Shown here piece after piece: positions 1 through 6,497 of a stretch of DNA of 11,809 bases (positions are counted from its first letter, which is position 1; every line of letters starts with the position of its first letter). Position numbers and translations under genes: made by a program. Under the pieces are notes generated by a model. It did no database searches. It had not been told where the DNA came from and saw nothing but the letters and a program-made list of their open reading frames with translations. The stretch comes from an uncultured bacterium (GTDB lineage Bacteria > Actinomycetota > Coriobacteriia > Coriobacteriales > Coriobacteriaceae), in NCBI GenBank assembly GCA_905215095.1, contig CAJMOL010000024.1:1-11809 (forward strand). The letters run 5' to 3'.

Positions 1-1144
1 CATCGTCGAGATTCTGGAGCGCTTAGGTTGCAAGGTCGAAGACACCGCGGACGAGGATGTGCTGGACGTGGTTTCCCCCACGTTCCGTCCCGATCTGCCG
101 CGTGAGATCGACCTGATCGAGGAGGTCCTGCGCCTGTGGGGCATGGGCCGCGTGACGGCGACCATCCCGGCTGCCAAGAACCACATCGGCGGCCTGACTC
201 GCGAGCAGAAGCTCACCCGTAAGGTCGGCGAGATCCTGCGCGCCTGCGGCCTCAACGAGACCACGACCTTTGGCTTTGCCGCCCCGGGCGACCTGGAGAA
301 GATTGGCATGTCCACCGAGGGCCGCGGCTGCCCCGTGGTTCTCATGAACCCGCTGGTGGCCGAGCAGACCGAGATGCGCCGCTCGCTGCTGCCGGGTCTG
401 CTGCAGTCTGTGGCCTACAACGAGGCGCACGGTACGCCCAACGTGCACCTGTACGAGGTCGGCAGCCTGTTCCACGGCCGCGAGAACGCCAGCCTGCCCA
501 AGGAGACCAAGTCCGTGGCGGGTGTGCTCTCGGGCCAGTGGAGCGAGCAGTCCTGGAATATGAAGTACCGCAAGCTGCGCTTCTTCTTTGGCAAGGGTAT
601 TGTCGAGGAGCTGCTCGCCCAGCTGCGCATCGAGAAGGTTCGCTTCCGTCCCGTCGAGGGCGAGGGCTATGCCTTCCTGCAGCCGGGTCGTGCTGCCGAG
701 GTGCTCTCGGGCGGTACCGTGCTGGGCTGGGTCGGCGAGATCCACCCCGAGGCGCGCGAGGCGATGGGCATCGATGAGGTCGTCGTTGCCTTTGAGCTCG
801 ATCTGGACAAGTTGATCAAGGGCGCCCGCAACCAGGAGAACTATCGCGAGTTCTCGCAGTACCCGGCTGTTGAGCACGACCTTGCTATCGTGGTCGACAA
901 CGCTGTGACCTGCGAGGATCTTGAGCGTCGTATTACGAGTGCCGGCGGCAAGCTGCTCGAGGGCGTGCGCCTGTTCGATGTCTACCGCGATCCCATCCGC
1001 ATCGGAGCGGGCAAGAAGTCCATGGCCTTTGCGCTTACGTATCGCTCCGACGACCACACGCTCACCAGCGAAGAGGTCGAGAAGGCGCACCAGAAGATCG
1101 TCACCAAGGTGTGCAAGGGCGTAAACGGCGAGGTCCGCGGCTAG
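1..1144 (+). CDS. pheT: Phenylalanine--tRNA ligase beta subunit, C-terminal part (5' end outside window)
   Basis: The beta chain of the alpha2-beta2 cytosolic enzyme that charges tRNA-Phe with phenylalanine. The frame is open from base 2 (first codons read IVEILERLGCKVED), so the gene begins left of the window; the GTG at 59 is an internal valine. About 380 codons are visible. In order: the B5 domain, with the hallmark run SPTFRPDL..EIDLIEEVLRLWG near residues 24-50; the catalytic-like B6/B7 core, with MNPLVAEQTEMRRSLLPGLL near residues 115-135; and a C-terminal ferredoxin-fold anticodon-binding domain beginning at YPAVEHDLAIVVD (bases about 860-1141), ending with the expected SDDHTLTSEEVEKAH segment. 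This is the normal C-terminal architecture and no damage is seen. The upstream neighbour is presumably pheS (inference). A strong terminator follows about 110 bp after the stop, so pheT is the last gene of its operon. Confidence 0.97.
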   Translation, partial: IVEILERLGCKVEDTADEDVLDVVSPTFRPDLPREIDLIEEVLRLWGMGRVTATIPAAKNHIGGLTREQKLTRKVGEILRACGLNETTTFGFAAPGDLEKIGMSTEGRGCPVVLMNPLVAEQTEMRRSLLPGLLQSVAYNEAHGTPNVHLYEVGSLFHGRENASLPKETKSVAGVLSGQWSEQSWNMKYRKLRFFFGKGIVEELLAQLRIEKVRFRPVEGEGYAFLQPGRAAEVLSGGTVLGWVGEIHPEAREAMGIDEVVVAFELDLDKLIKGARNQENYREFSQYPAVEHDLAIVVDNAVTCEDLERRITSAGGKLLEGVRLFDVYRDPIRIGAGKKSMAFALTYRSDDHTLTSEEVEKAHQKIVTKVCKGVNGEVRG

Positions 1145-1251
1145 GTCCTGCGCCGGATATAGGCCAGCGTCGGCTGCCGCCGAGTCTTACGTGACTGCTA
1201 TGCCCGGTATAAGGCACCGTTGAGCCTGCATATATGACACGCGCATTACAT

Positions 1252-1286
1252 AACGGCGTGCTGCTTTGTCGGCAGCACGCCGTTTT
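1252..1286 (+). terminator. Intrinsic terminator after pheT
   Basis: A perfect 13-bp stem (1252-1264 pairs with 1272-1284; arm AACGGCGTGCTGC) closes a 7-nt loop and ends in TTTT at 1283-1286. It lies about 110 bp after the pheT stop and ends the pheT transcript before the metal-uptake operon. The promoter of the next operon begins inside the loop, so the two signals overlap. Confidence 0.88.
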
Positions 1287-1294
1287 GCTATGAT
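1266..1294 (+). promoter_or_regulatory. Promoter of the nikMN-nikQ-nikO operon
   Basis: A -35-like TTGTCG (1266-1271), a 17-bp spacer and a -10 TATGAT (1289-1294) preceded by TGC, which makes an extended -10. Transcription should start near 1301. The -35 element sits in the loop and 3' arm of the pheT terminator. The predicted start is immediately upstream of the NikR-like operator. Confidence 0.6.
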
Positions 1295-1304
1295 AGCCCG
1301 CGGC

Positions 1305-1332
1305 GTGTTACGAATCTGACAATGCGTAACAC
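1305..1332. promoter_or_regulatory. NikR-type nickel operator, GTGTTAC-N14-GTAACAC
   Basis: A perfect inverted repeat: GTGTTACG at 1305-1312 and CGTAACAC at 1325-1332. Written as GTGTTAC-N14-GTAACAC it spans 28 bp and has the same half-sites and spacing as the recognition sequence described for NikR proteins of the delta-proteobacterial type (recalled from the literature). It lies just after the predicted transcription start and about 58 bp before the nikMN start codon, where a bound repressor would block transcription when nickel is plentiful. No nikR gene is in the window. Confidence 0.72.
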
Positions 1333-1389
1333 TGACAAGGTGATTTAAGCGGCGTTGCAATTCTGTGCGTCGACAACCGGGAGGCGTAC

Positions 1390-2475
1390 ATGCACATTCC
1401 AGATAATTATCTGTCCCCGCAGACCGATGCCGTCATGGCGGTGGCAATGGTGCCCGTTTGGGTCCACTGCATCAAGAAGGTGCGCGCCACGCTCGATCGC
1501 GAGCACATGGCTTTCCTGGGCATCTGTGCAGCATTTTCCTTCTTGCTCATGATGTTTAACGTTCCGCTGCCCGGTGGCACCACGGGTCACGCCGTCGGCG
1601 GCGCGCTCATTGCGCTGCTGCTGGGTCCCGAGGCCGCGGCCATTGCGGTTTCGGTTGCGCTGGCGCTGCAGGCGCTGCTGTTTGGCGATGGCGGCATCCT
1701 GTCCTTTGGGGCCAACTGTTTTAACATGGCTTTTGTGCTGCCGTTTGTTGCCGCCATGGTATTCCGCGCGCTCAACAGCCGCCTGCACGACAAGAGCTGG
1801 GGCACCTCGGTTTCTGCCATCGTGAGCGGCTGGGTTGGCTTGTGCGTGGCTGCCCTTTGCGCTGCCATCGAGTTTGGCATTCAGCCGATGCTCTTCACCA
1901 ACGCCTCGGGTGCTCCGCTGTACTGCCCCTTCCCGCTGTCTGTTTCCATTCCGGCCATGATGATCCCGCATATGCTGGTTGCCGGCGTGGTCGAGGGCGT
2001 GGCGACGGCTGCGATTTACGGTTTCATTAAGAAGACGGCGCCGAGCGTTATCGTCGGGCCCGAGGCCGTCGATGGCCAGTTTGCTGCCGAGGGCGCTGCT
2101 GCCAAGAAGACCTCGCTGGTCCCCACGCTCATCCTGGTTGCCGTACTTGTCGTGGCCACGCCGCTGGGCTTGCTTGCCACCGGTGACGCCTGGGGTGAGT
2201 GGGACGCCGAGGGCGCCGCGACCGCCGTTCAGGAGGCTGGCGACGACAGCCTGCAGGCTTCAGCCGGCCTCGATACCCCGACCTTTGCCGATGCGCTGCC
2301 CACGGGCGATTATCTGCAGGCCTATTCCGAGGAACAAGGTCTTGGCTTTGCCGGCCAGGCTGCGATGTATATTCTTTCGGGTGTGATTGGCGTGGCGGTG
2401 CTCACCATCGTATTCCGCCTGGTCTCGCTGACGGTCAAGGAAAGCGGTGCTCATGGCAAGAGCCGAGCTGCCTAG
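1390..2475 (+). CDS. nikMN: ECF-type nickel (or cobalt) transporter, fused substrate-binding NikM/CbiM and NikN-like subunit
   Basis: The membrane subunit that binds the metal ion and delivers it to the cytoplasm with the NikQ/NikO energy-coupling module; 361 residues. The N terminus MHIPDNYLSP matches the NikM/CbiM signature, in which Met1 amino nitrogen, His2 and a downstream His hold the metal. His67, in PGGTTGHAVGG, occupies the position known from the crystallised NikM2. Also conserved are GDGGILSFGANCFNM (about 99-113) and PHMLVAGVVEG (193-203). Six hydrophobic segments cover residues about 15-210. A C-terminal extension has a transmembrane helix (243-263), an acidic outside loop (268-318) and a last helix (324-345); this matches the PDGLE/NikN layout, so M and N are fused. 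The start has a GGGAGG box 5 nt upstream. Residue 6 is Asn where most homologues have Gly. Cobalt remains possible, but the upstream operator favours nickel. Confidence 0.9.
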   Translation: MHIPDNYLSPQTDAVMAVAMVPVWVHCIKKVRATLDREHMAFLGICAAFSFLLMMFNVPLPGGTTGHAVGGALIALLLGPEAAAIAVSVALALQALLFGDGGILSFGANCFNMAFVLPFVAAMVFRALNSRLHDKSWGTSVSAIVSGWVGLCVAALCAAIEFGIQPMLFTNASGAPLYCPFPLSVSIPAMMIPHMLVAGVVEGVATAAIYGFIKKTAPSVIVGPEAVDGQFAAEGAAAKKTSLVPTLILVAVLVVATPLGLLATGDAWGEWDAEGAATAVQEAGDDSLQASAGLDTPTFADALPTGDYLQAYSEEQGLGFAGQAAMYILSGVIGVAVLTIVFRLVSLTVKESGAHGKSRAA

Positions 2476-3289
2476 CTGGCTTGCGGTCGAGCAGCGTTAC
2501 GAGCCCGCGGGGGCTCGGCATCGTGTGATGCAAAAGAATGTCCTGCACCTGGCGAGCCTGCTTGAGCGGGTTCGCCTGGGTGGAGGCGCGCACGAGGGCG
2601 GGTCGATGGTCGACCGCGCCCTTTCTTGCGTTTCGGCTCCGGTGCGCTTGGTGGGGATGTTCGTCTGCGTTCTGTGCGTGTGTCTGACGCAGAGCCCGTT
2701 GTACCTCATGTTGATGGCGGCTATCGCGCTGGCGCTCGTTGCCGTGCGCCCCGTACGCGGGCTGCGGGCAACCTTTGTGCCGGCGCTTGGCGCTGCGGGG
2801 CTCGCAGTGGTTCTGGCGCTGCCTGCCCTGCTGCTGGGCGCGTCTGCCACGGGCGCCATGCTCAAGATTGCACTCAAGACCTTCATTAATGTGTCGCTGG
2901 TGCTGGGTGTTTCGTGGACGCTTACCTGGAGCCGCATGTCAGCGGCGCTCAAAATGCTGCACCTGCCCGACGAGGTCATCTTTACGTTTGATATGGCGCT
3001 CAAGCACATCGAGGTGCTGGGTCGCACGGCGCACAATCTGTGCGAATCGGTCATGCTGCGCAGCGTTGGCCGTGCGCCTGAGGGATTTTCGCGTACCGAT
3101 TCGATCGCGGGTATCATGGGCATGACCTTTATCAAGGCGATGGAATGCAGCCGCGCGATGGACGAGGCTATGCTTTGCCGCGGCTTTGCCGGTGCGTATC
3201 CGGCTCCCGCGCGCGCCGGGTTTGGCTGGCGCGATGCCGTTTACGCAGCCGTTGTGGTTCTGCTCGCCGTGTTGTGCGCAGTGCTGTAG
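2447..3289 (+). CDS. nikQ: ECF-type nickel/cobalt transporter transmembrane coupling subunit (CbiQ/NikQ, EcfT-like)
   Basis: The T subunit that couples ATP hydrolysis by NikO to movement of NikMN in the membrane; 280 residues. A polar N-terminal stretch (1-58) is followed by hydrophobic segments at about 62-100, 109-132, 137-160 and a last helix at 263-280. The long cytoplasmic helices carry the two coupling motifs that dock into the ATPase: ESVMLRSVG (200-208) and DEAMLCRGF (239-247), the latter being the usual xRG motif with Cys for Ala. The start is either GTG at 2447 (AAGGA box 5 nt upstream) or ATG at 2453 (same box, 11 nt). Either start overlaps the end of nikMN by 23-29 bp, which suggests translational coupling. 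It is the second gene of the three-gene operon and ends 20 nt before the next possible start. Confidence 0.88.
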   Translation: MLMARAELPSWLAVEQRYEPAGARHRVMQKNVLHLASLLERVRLGGGAHEGGSMVDRALSCVSAPVRLVGMFVCVLCVCLTQSPLYLMLMAAIALALVAVRPVRGLRATFVPALGAAGLAVVLALPALLLGASATGAMLKIALKTFINVSLVLGVSWTLTWSRMSAALKMLHLPDEVIFTFDMALKHIEVLGRTAHNLCESVMLRSVGRAPEGFSRTDSIAGIMGMTFIKAMECSRAMDEAMLCRGFAGAYPAPARAGFGWRDAVYAAVVVLLAVLCAVL

Positions 3290-3309
3290 CGCGGACGGTC
3301 GAGCCGTCG

Positions 3310-4104
3310 ATGTGGATAGGGAAGGGCGACGTTTTGGCAAACGATACAAATGGCGCGATGTGCGCGAGCGGTGCTGCCGGCGCCGAGACCACGCCGCTCA
3401 TCGAGTTTCGCGACGTGGTGTTTTCCTATGCGGGTCATACGGTGGTCGACGGCGTTTCGCTGCAGGTGGATCGTGGTGAACTCGTTGCTCTGCTTGGTCC
3501 TAACGGTTGTGGCAAGACGACGATCATGCGCCTTATCAACGGCCTTGAGCTCGCGGATGCCGGCGCATACCTGTTTGACGGACGCGTGGTCGATGCGGCG
3601 TATCTGAAGGATTCTGCTGCTGCTCAGAAGTTCCACCAGCGCGTGGGCTTCGTATTCCAAAACGCCGACGCCCAGCTGTTCTGCGCTACGGTGGGCGAGG
3701 AAGTTGCTTTTGGTCCCGCGCAGATGGGGCTGCCGACGGGCGAGCTCGAGCGCCGCGTCCGCGATGCCATGGGGCTGTTCCAGGTTGCCGACCTTGCCGA
3801 CGCCTCTCCCTATCAGCTCTCGGGCGGGCAAAAGAAGCGCGTTGCGCTGGCTGCGGTGGTGTCGATGAACCCGGATATCTTGGTTCTCGACGAGCCTACC
3901 AATGGACTCGACGAGGATTCATGCGACATTGTGGTCAACTTCTTGCTTGCCTACGTCGCGGCGGGTAAGACGGTCTTGATGAGCACACATCACCAAGATT
4001 TGGTGCGCCGCCTGGGGGCCCGTGCAATCTATATCGATCGATATCACCATGTGGTCGAGGTGCCTTCGCCGTCGTATGGAACCGAAAGCGGTGCTACGGA
4101 CTAG
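3310..4104 (+). CDS. nikO: ECF-type nickel/cobalt transporter ATP-binding subunit (CbiO/NikO)
   Basis: The cytoplasmic ABC ATPase powering uptake through NikQ and NikMN; it should act as a homodimer. Counting from the ATG at 3310 (264 residues), all ABC motifs are intact: Walker A GPNGCGKTT (63-71), Q-loop at VFQNADAQLF (Gln117), signature LSGGQKKR (170-177), Walker B ILVLDEPT (190-197) with catalytic Glu195, and the H-loop in MSTHH (224-228). The Q-loop sequence NADAQLF is typical of ECF-type ATPases. The start is uncertain: ATG 3310 has no clear ribosome-binding site, whereas TTG at 3334 has AAGGG 7 nt upstream and would remove only eight non-conserved residues. The first 28 residues are an Ala/Thr-rich leader outside the fold. 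It follows nikQ closely and is the last gene of the operon. Confidence 0.9.
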   Translation: MWIGKGDVLANDTNGAMCASGAAGAETTPLIEFRDVVFSYAGHTVVDGVSLQVDRGELVALLGPNGCGKTTIMRLINGLELADAGAYLFDGRVVDAAYLKDSAAAQKFHQRVGFVFQNADAQLFCATVGEEVAFGPAQMGLPTGELERRVRDAMGLFQVADLADASPYQLSGGQKKRVALAAVVSMNPDILVLDEPTNGLDEDSCDIVVNFLLAYVAAGKTVLMSTHHQDLVRRLGARAIYIDRYHHVVEVPSPSYGTESGATD

Positions 4105-4124
4105 TTGCTGCGTAGAGCGTGCGT

Positions 4125-4143
4125 AGCCGCCCGCGCGGCTTTG
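4125..4143 (+). terminator. Weak candidate terminator after nikO
   Basis: AGCCGC (4125-4130), a 4-nt loop and GCGGCT (4135-4140) form a GC-rich 6-bp hairpin followed by only TTTG. It sits 20 bp after the nikO stop and just before the next promoter. The U-tract is short, so termination may be inefficient. Confidence 0.4.
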
Positions 4144-4149
4144 CCGTGA

Positions 4150-4158
4150 TGGTATAGT
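4150..4158 (+). promoter_or_regulatory. Extended -10 element upstream of the phospholipase C-like gene
   Basis: TGG-TATAGT at 4150-4158 fits an extended -10 hexamer (TGnTATAAT). No convincing -35 lies 16-18 bp upstream, where the sequence is GC-rich. If used, transcription starts about 20 bp before the ATG at 4185. Confidence 0.35.
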
Positions 4159-4184
4159 TATCCAGGTTTTTTATGGGGGTAGCT

Positions 4185-5033
4185 ATGCCAAGTTGGAACA
4201 TTCATATCGCTCAAACGGAGCGCTTGCTGGCGCGTGCTGGTGTGCTTGCCGATAGCGTTCGTGACCGCAATGCCTTTTTGTTTGGCTGCGTGGTTCCGGA
4301 TATCTTCGTGGGCTATATGGTCCCTGGCATCGCCGATCCCATCCCGTACCGCATTACGCACTTTGCCAAGCCTGAGCCCATCCCTAAGCCTCGTGAGCAT
4401 GAGTTCTGGGATACCTACGTGGCACCGTTGCTTAAAAGTTCGCCCACCGGTGCGCCGGCCGCGGCGACCTCGATTATCGAGGAACGCGAGCGGCTGAACC
4501 GCGTGCACTATCCCCAGCGCTACAAGGATGCCGAGCCGGTTGCCGGTCCCGGCGCCTGTGAGTTCTCGCTTGCGTCCGAAGATGTGGCGCAGTCGCTGCT
4601 CGATTTAACACTGGGCGTCTGGTCGCATCTGGTGGCCGACACGGTTTGGAATACGCGTGTGAATCAGTACCTGGAGGCGCATGGCGGCAAGCCGTGTGAG
4701 GAGTTCCGCATTAAAAAGCAAGGCGACTTTGACTGGTTTGGCAAGACGCTGGGCATTGTTTCCATCCCGCGTGCGACCGATCGCCTGTATACCGCTGCGA
4801 CGCGTTTTGGGCAGTACCCCATCCATAAAGAATATGTGCTCAAGACCATCGGCGTCATGCACGAGATTGTACGCGAAAACCCCGGCGAGCCCGATCATCC
4901 GCCGTATCGCCTGCTAACCGAGGAGTTTTTCGATGCAACGTTTACCGAGGTCATCGAGCTAACCGAGGCGGGATTTGCGGCTCGCGTTGCTGCTTCTGAC
5001 GTTCCCGCAGTCCCTCTGATCGCTAGCTGCTAG
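4185..5033 (+). CDS. Cytosolic zinc-dependent phospholipase C-like hydrolase
   Basis: Resembles the zinc-dependent phospholipase C/S1-P1 nuclease fold family, which cleaves phosphoester bonds with a tri-metal site; the true substrate is unknown. Counted from ATG 4185 (282 residues), candidate metal ligands are Trp4 and His7 in PSWNIHIAQ, Asp39 in VVPDI, His59 in YRITHF, and His148 and Asp152 in WSHLVAD, a spacing typical of the family. There is no signal peptide, unlike secreted phospholipases C, so it should act in the cytoplasm. The ATG at 4173 is open in frame, but 4185 is preferred: GGGGG at 4175-4179 is a ribosome-binding site 5 nt before it, and the N-terminal MPSWNIH is how homologues are expected to begin. 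Its stop overlaps the stop of the convergent minus-strand gene by 4 bp. The family call is fairly sure, the reaction is not. Confidence 0.72.
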   Translation: MPSWNIHIAQTERLLARAGVLADSVRDRNAFLFGCVVPDIFVGYMVPGIADPIPYRITHFAKPEPIPKPREHEFWDTYVAPLLKSSPTGAPAAATSIIEERERLNRVHYPQRYKDAEPVAGPGACEFSLASEDVAQSLLDLTLGVWSHLVADTVWNTRVNQYLEAHGGKPCEEFRIKKQGDFDWFGKTLGIVSIPRATDRLYTAATRFGQYPIHKEYVLKTIGVMHEIVRENPGEPDHPPYRLLTEEFFDATFTEVIELTEAGFAARVAASDVPAVPLIASC

Positions 5034-6103
5034 CCGGCCGGCTTGACGGCGAACAGCTCATCCCAATCGACCAATAGCTCCCGTCGAAGGGTTTCTGCGG
5101 CAGTGCGTTCCTGATCGGTCTTTGGGATGTAGGGGAGCCCCGCCTTTTTATGGATGAGCTCGGCGATGTTGTTAAAGCTCTTCGTGTCTTTGATTTGCTC
5201 ATAGGTTATCTGGATAACGTCATAGCCCATGCTTGTGAGGGCGGTGGTGCGCTCGGCATCAGAGAGACTTGCGGCTTCGCCACCGTGGGCGGAACGGCCT
5301 TGGCATTCCAAGATGACGCCCATGCTGTCGGTGTTGCTCTCTATGAGGATATCGGCGTAGCAGCAGGTTTTGTCATACAGTGAGCGCGCGGCGTCGCTGA
5401 GTGGGATGCGCACGTTGTTTGCGATGTTGATGCCCATGCCGCCCTCGTTGCGGGGGAGCGAGACAAGCATGGAGGTCTGTACTTCGAAGGGCGAGGCGGT
5501 CTGCCCCGTCATGTGCTCGGCCGCCCAGCGCAGTTGTTTAACGCCGCGCAGGCCTGCGGCCTGCTTGGCGAACGCGGCGATATCCGCTGCGCTGAGGAGC
5601 GGTGGGCGCTTCCACAGGTTGGTGTTATTGCCCTTGGTGTCGTTAACTCGCTCCCAGCCGCAGTTGGGTGGAATGAGCTTAAGCGAAATGGCTTCATCGA
5701 GTTGTTGTTGCGTTCGCTCGCAGGGCCTAAACACTGCAAAGGAGCCGCGCATCTCGTAGCAAGCCATGAGTAACTGGTTGTGTGAGACCTGCGTGGCAAG
5801 GCTGAGCAGTGTGAACTCCGGGGACGTGACATCAAATCCATGCTCAGTCTGCCTAAACGACCCGGGAGGTGGTTCTTGGGTTAGCAGACGGCTGCGAAAT
5901 AGCTTTCCGTTCGCGCGCTGTTTTCTTTCGCCCACGAATCTCCAAACTGGTGTGCCGAGCAAGTCTTTAAATACTGGTTGTTTTGAGTAATGCACCAAGC
6001 GATGGTCATGGTCGGGCGGCAGGATTGCCGGATAGAGTCCCAGTATCTGGGGCGGTATGCGATAGTACTGAAAAGCCGTGGGTCCGCAGGCAAGAAATGA
6101 CAT
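5030..6103 (-). CDS. Putative PD-(D/E)XK nuclease-like protein, DUF559/AbiEi-associated type
   Basis: A 357-residue protein without a confidently known function. The C-terminal third looks like a Vsr/DUF559-type restriction-endonuclease fold: a helix with Glu207 (SPFEVQT), then YADILIES with Asp251, the strand VILECQGRSAH with Glu266 and Gln268 (the ExK position carrying Gln), then SDAERTTALTSMGYDVIQITYEQI, which matches the usual D..R...L...GY.VI.IT pattern of that fold. Residues about 88-105 (GFDVTSPEFTLLSLATQ) resemble the segment found in AbiEi-type antitoxin-like proteins. No winged-helix domain is evident at the N terminus. It has no membrane segment or signal peptide. The ATG has only a minimal GGA box 5 nt upstream; an in-frame stop lies 33 bp upstream. 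No partner toxin or methylase gene is adjacent. Cys/Gln in the catalytic strand may mean a weakened or non-catalytic nuclease. Confidence 0.6.
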   Translation of the reverse strand: MSFLACGPTAFQYYRIPPQILGLYPAILPPDHDHRLVHYSKQPVFKDLLGTPVWRFVGERKQRANGKLFRSRLLTQEPPPGSFRQTEHGFDVTSPEFTLLSLATQVSHNQLLMACYEMRGSFAVFRPCERTQQQLDEAISLKLIPPNCGWERVNDTKGNNTNLWKRPPLLSAADIAAFAKQAAGLRGVKQLRWAAEHMTGQTASPFEVQTSMLVSLPRNEGGMGINIANNVRIPLSDAARSLYDKTCCYADILIESNTDSMGVILECQGRSAHGGEAASLSDAERTTALTSMGYDVIQITYEQIKDTKSFNNIAELIHKKAGLPYIPKTDQERTAAETLRRELLVDWDELFAVKPAG

Positions 6104-6149
6104 AGCGATCCGATCGTTTGAGCGTAGTTTGGGCTAGAAAAGCTATCGG

Positions 6150-6279
6150 TTTCGGAAGTGCGGGGAAAAAGACAAACAGGTCAACCACAAGCGGTATTTG
6201 AGCCAACTTTATCAGGGGTTTTGTTGAAATAAAAGGGCTTGTGTTCGGAGGTAAGCAATTTTTCCCCGCACTTCCGAAA
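6150..6279. repeat. Perfect 21-bp inverted repeat, arms 88 bp apart
   Basis: The left arm is 6150-6170 (core CGGAAGTGCGGGGA) and the right arm 6259-6279 is its exact reverse complement (core TCCCCGCACTTCCG). Neither arm extends further. The right arm begins with TTTTT and the left ends with AAAAA. The pair lies 47-176 bp upstream of the start of the nuclease-like gene. Too far apart for an ordinary terminator, it could be a paired protein-binding site, or the ends of a small non-autonomous element. Confidence 0.9.
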
Positions 6280-6455
6280 ACGCGGTCGATCTGACTCTTG
6301 CTAAAACGATTTAGCAGCGTCGGTTAAGGTGTGGGTTTGCTACCGGGCGAACACTTTTAGCGCTTGGGGCTTTATTTTTTGGGCCTCGGAGGGCGGATTT
6401 CGCGCTTTTGGTAAAGAAATGGGTGCGTGTCATGCCGTGCGGTAGGCATCGGCGC

Positions 6456-6497
6456 ACAGAAAAAGGGCCCGGAAGGCTTTGCCTTCCGGGCCCTTTG
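6456..6497 (-). terminator. Intrinsic terminator of pyk
   Basis: A perfect 16-bp stem (6462-6477 with 6481-6496; arm on plus strand AAAGGGCCCGGAAGGC) with a 3-nt loop. Read on the minus strand it ends in TTTTTCTG, a good U-tract, and lies about 30 bp after the pyk stop. The plus-strand side also ends in TTT, so some bidirectional activity is possible. Confidence 0.9.

Noticed and set aside
23-1090. A 355-codon minus-strand frame opposite pheT
   Set aside because: Antisense shadow of a strongly conserved gene, with no family resemblance.
1295-1389. Cobalamin riboswitch ahead of the metal transporter
   Set aside because: The leader is only about 90 nt and contains no B12-box-like sequence; the dyad operator explains the region better.
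3145-3309. Longer nikO with a start inside nikQ
   Set aside because: It would overlap nikQ by 145 bp and add an Arg-rich stretch unlike any ABC ATPase; ATG 3310 or TTG 3334 is better.
6150-6279. Insertion sequence bounded by the 21-bp inverted repeat
   Set aside because: The enclosed 88 bp has no coding capacity, and no flanking duplication was evident, so an IS cannot be called; a short non-autonomous element stays possible.
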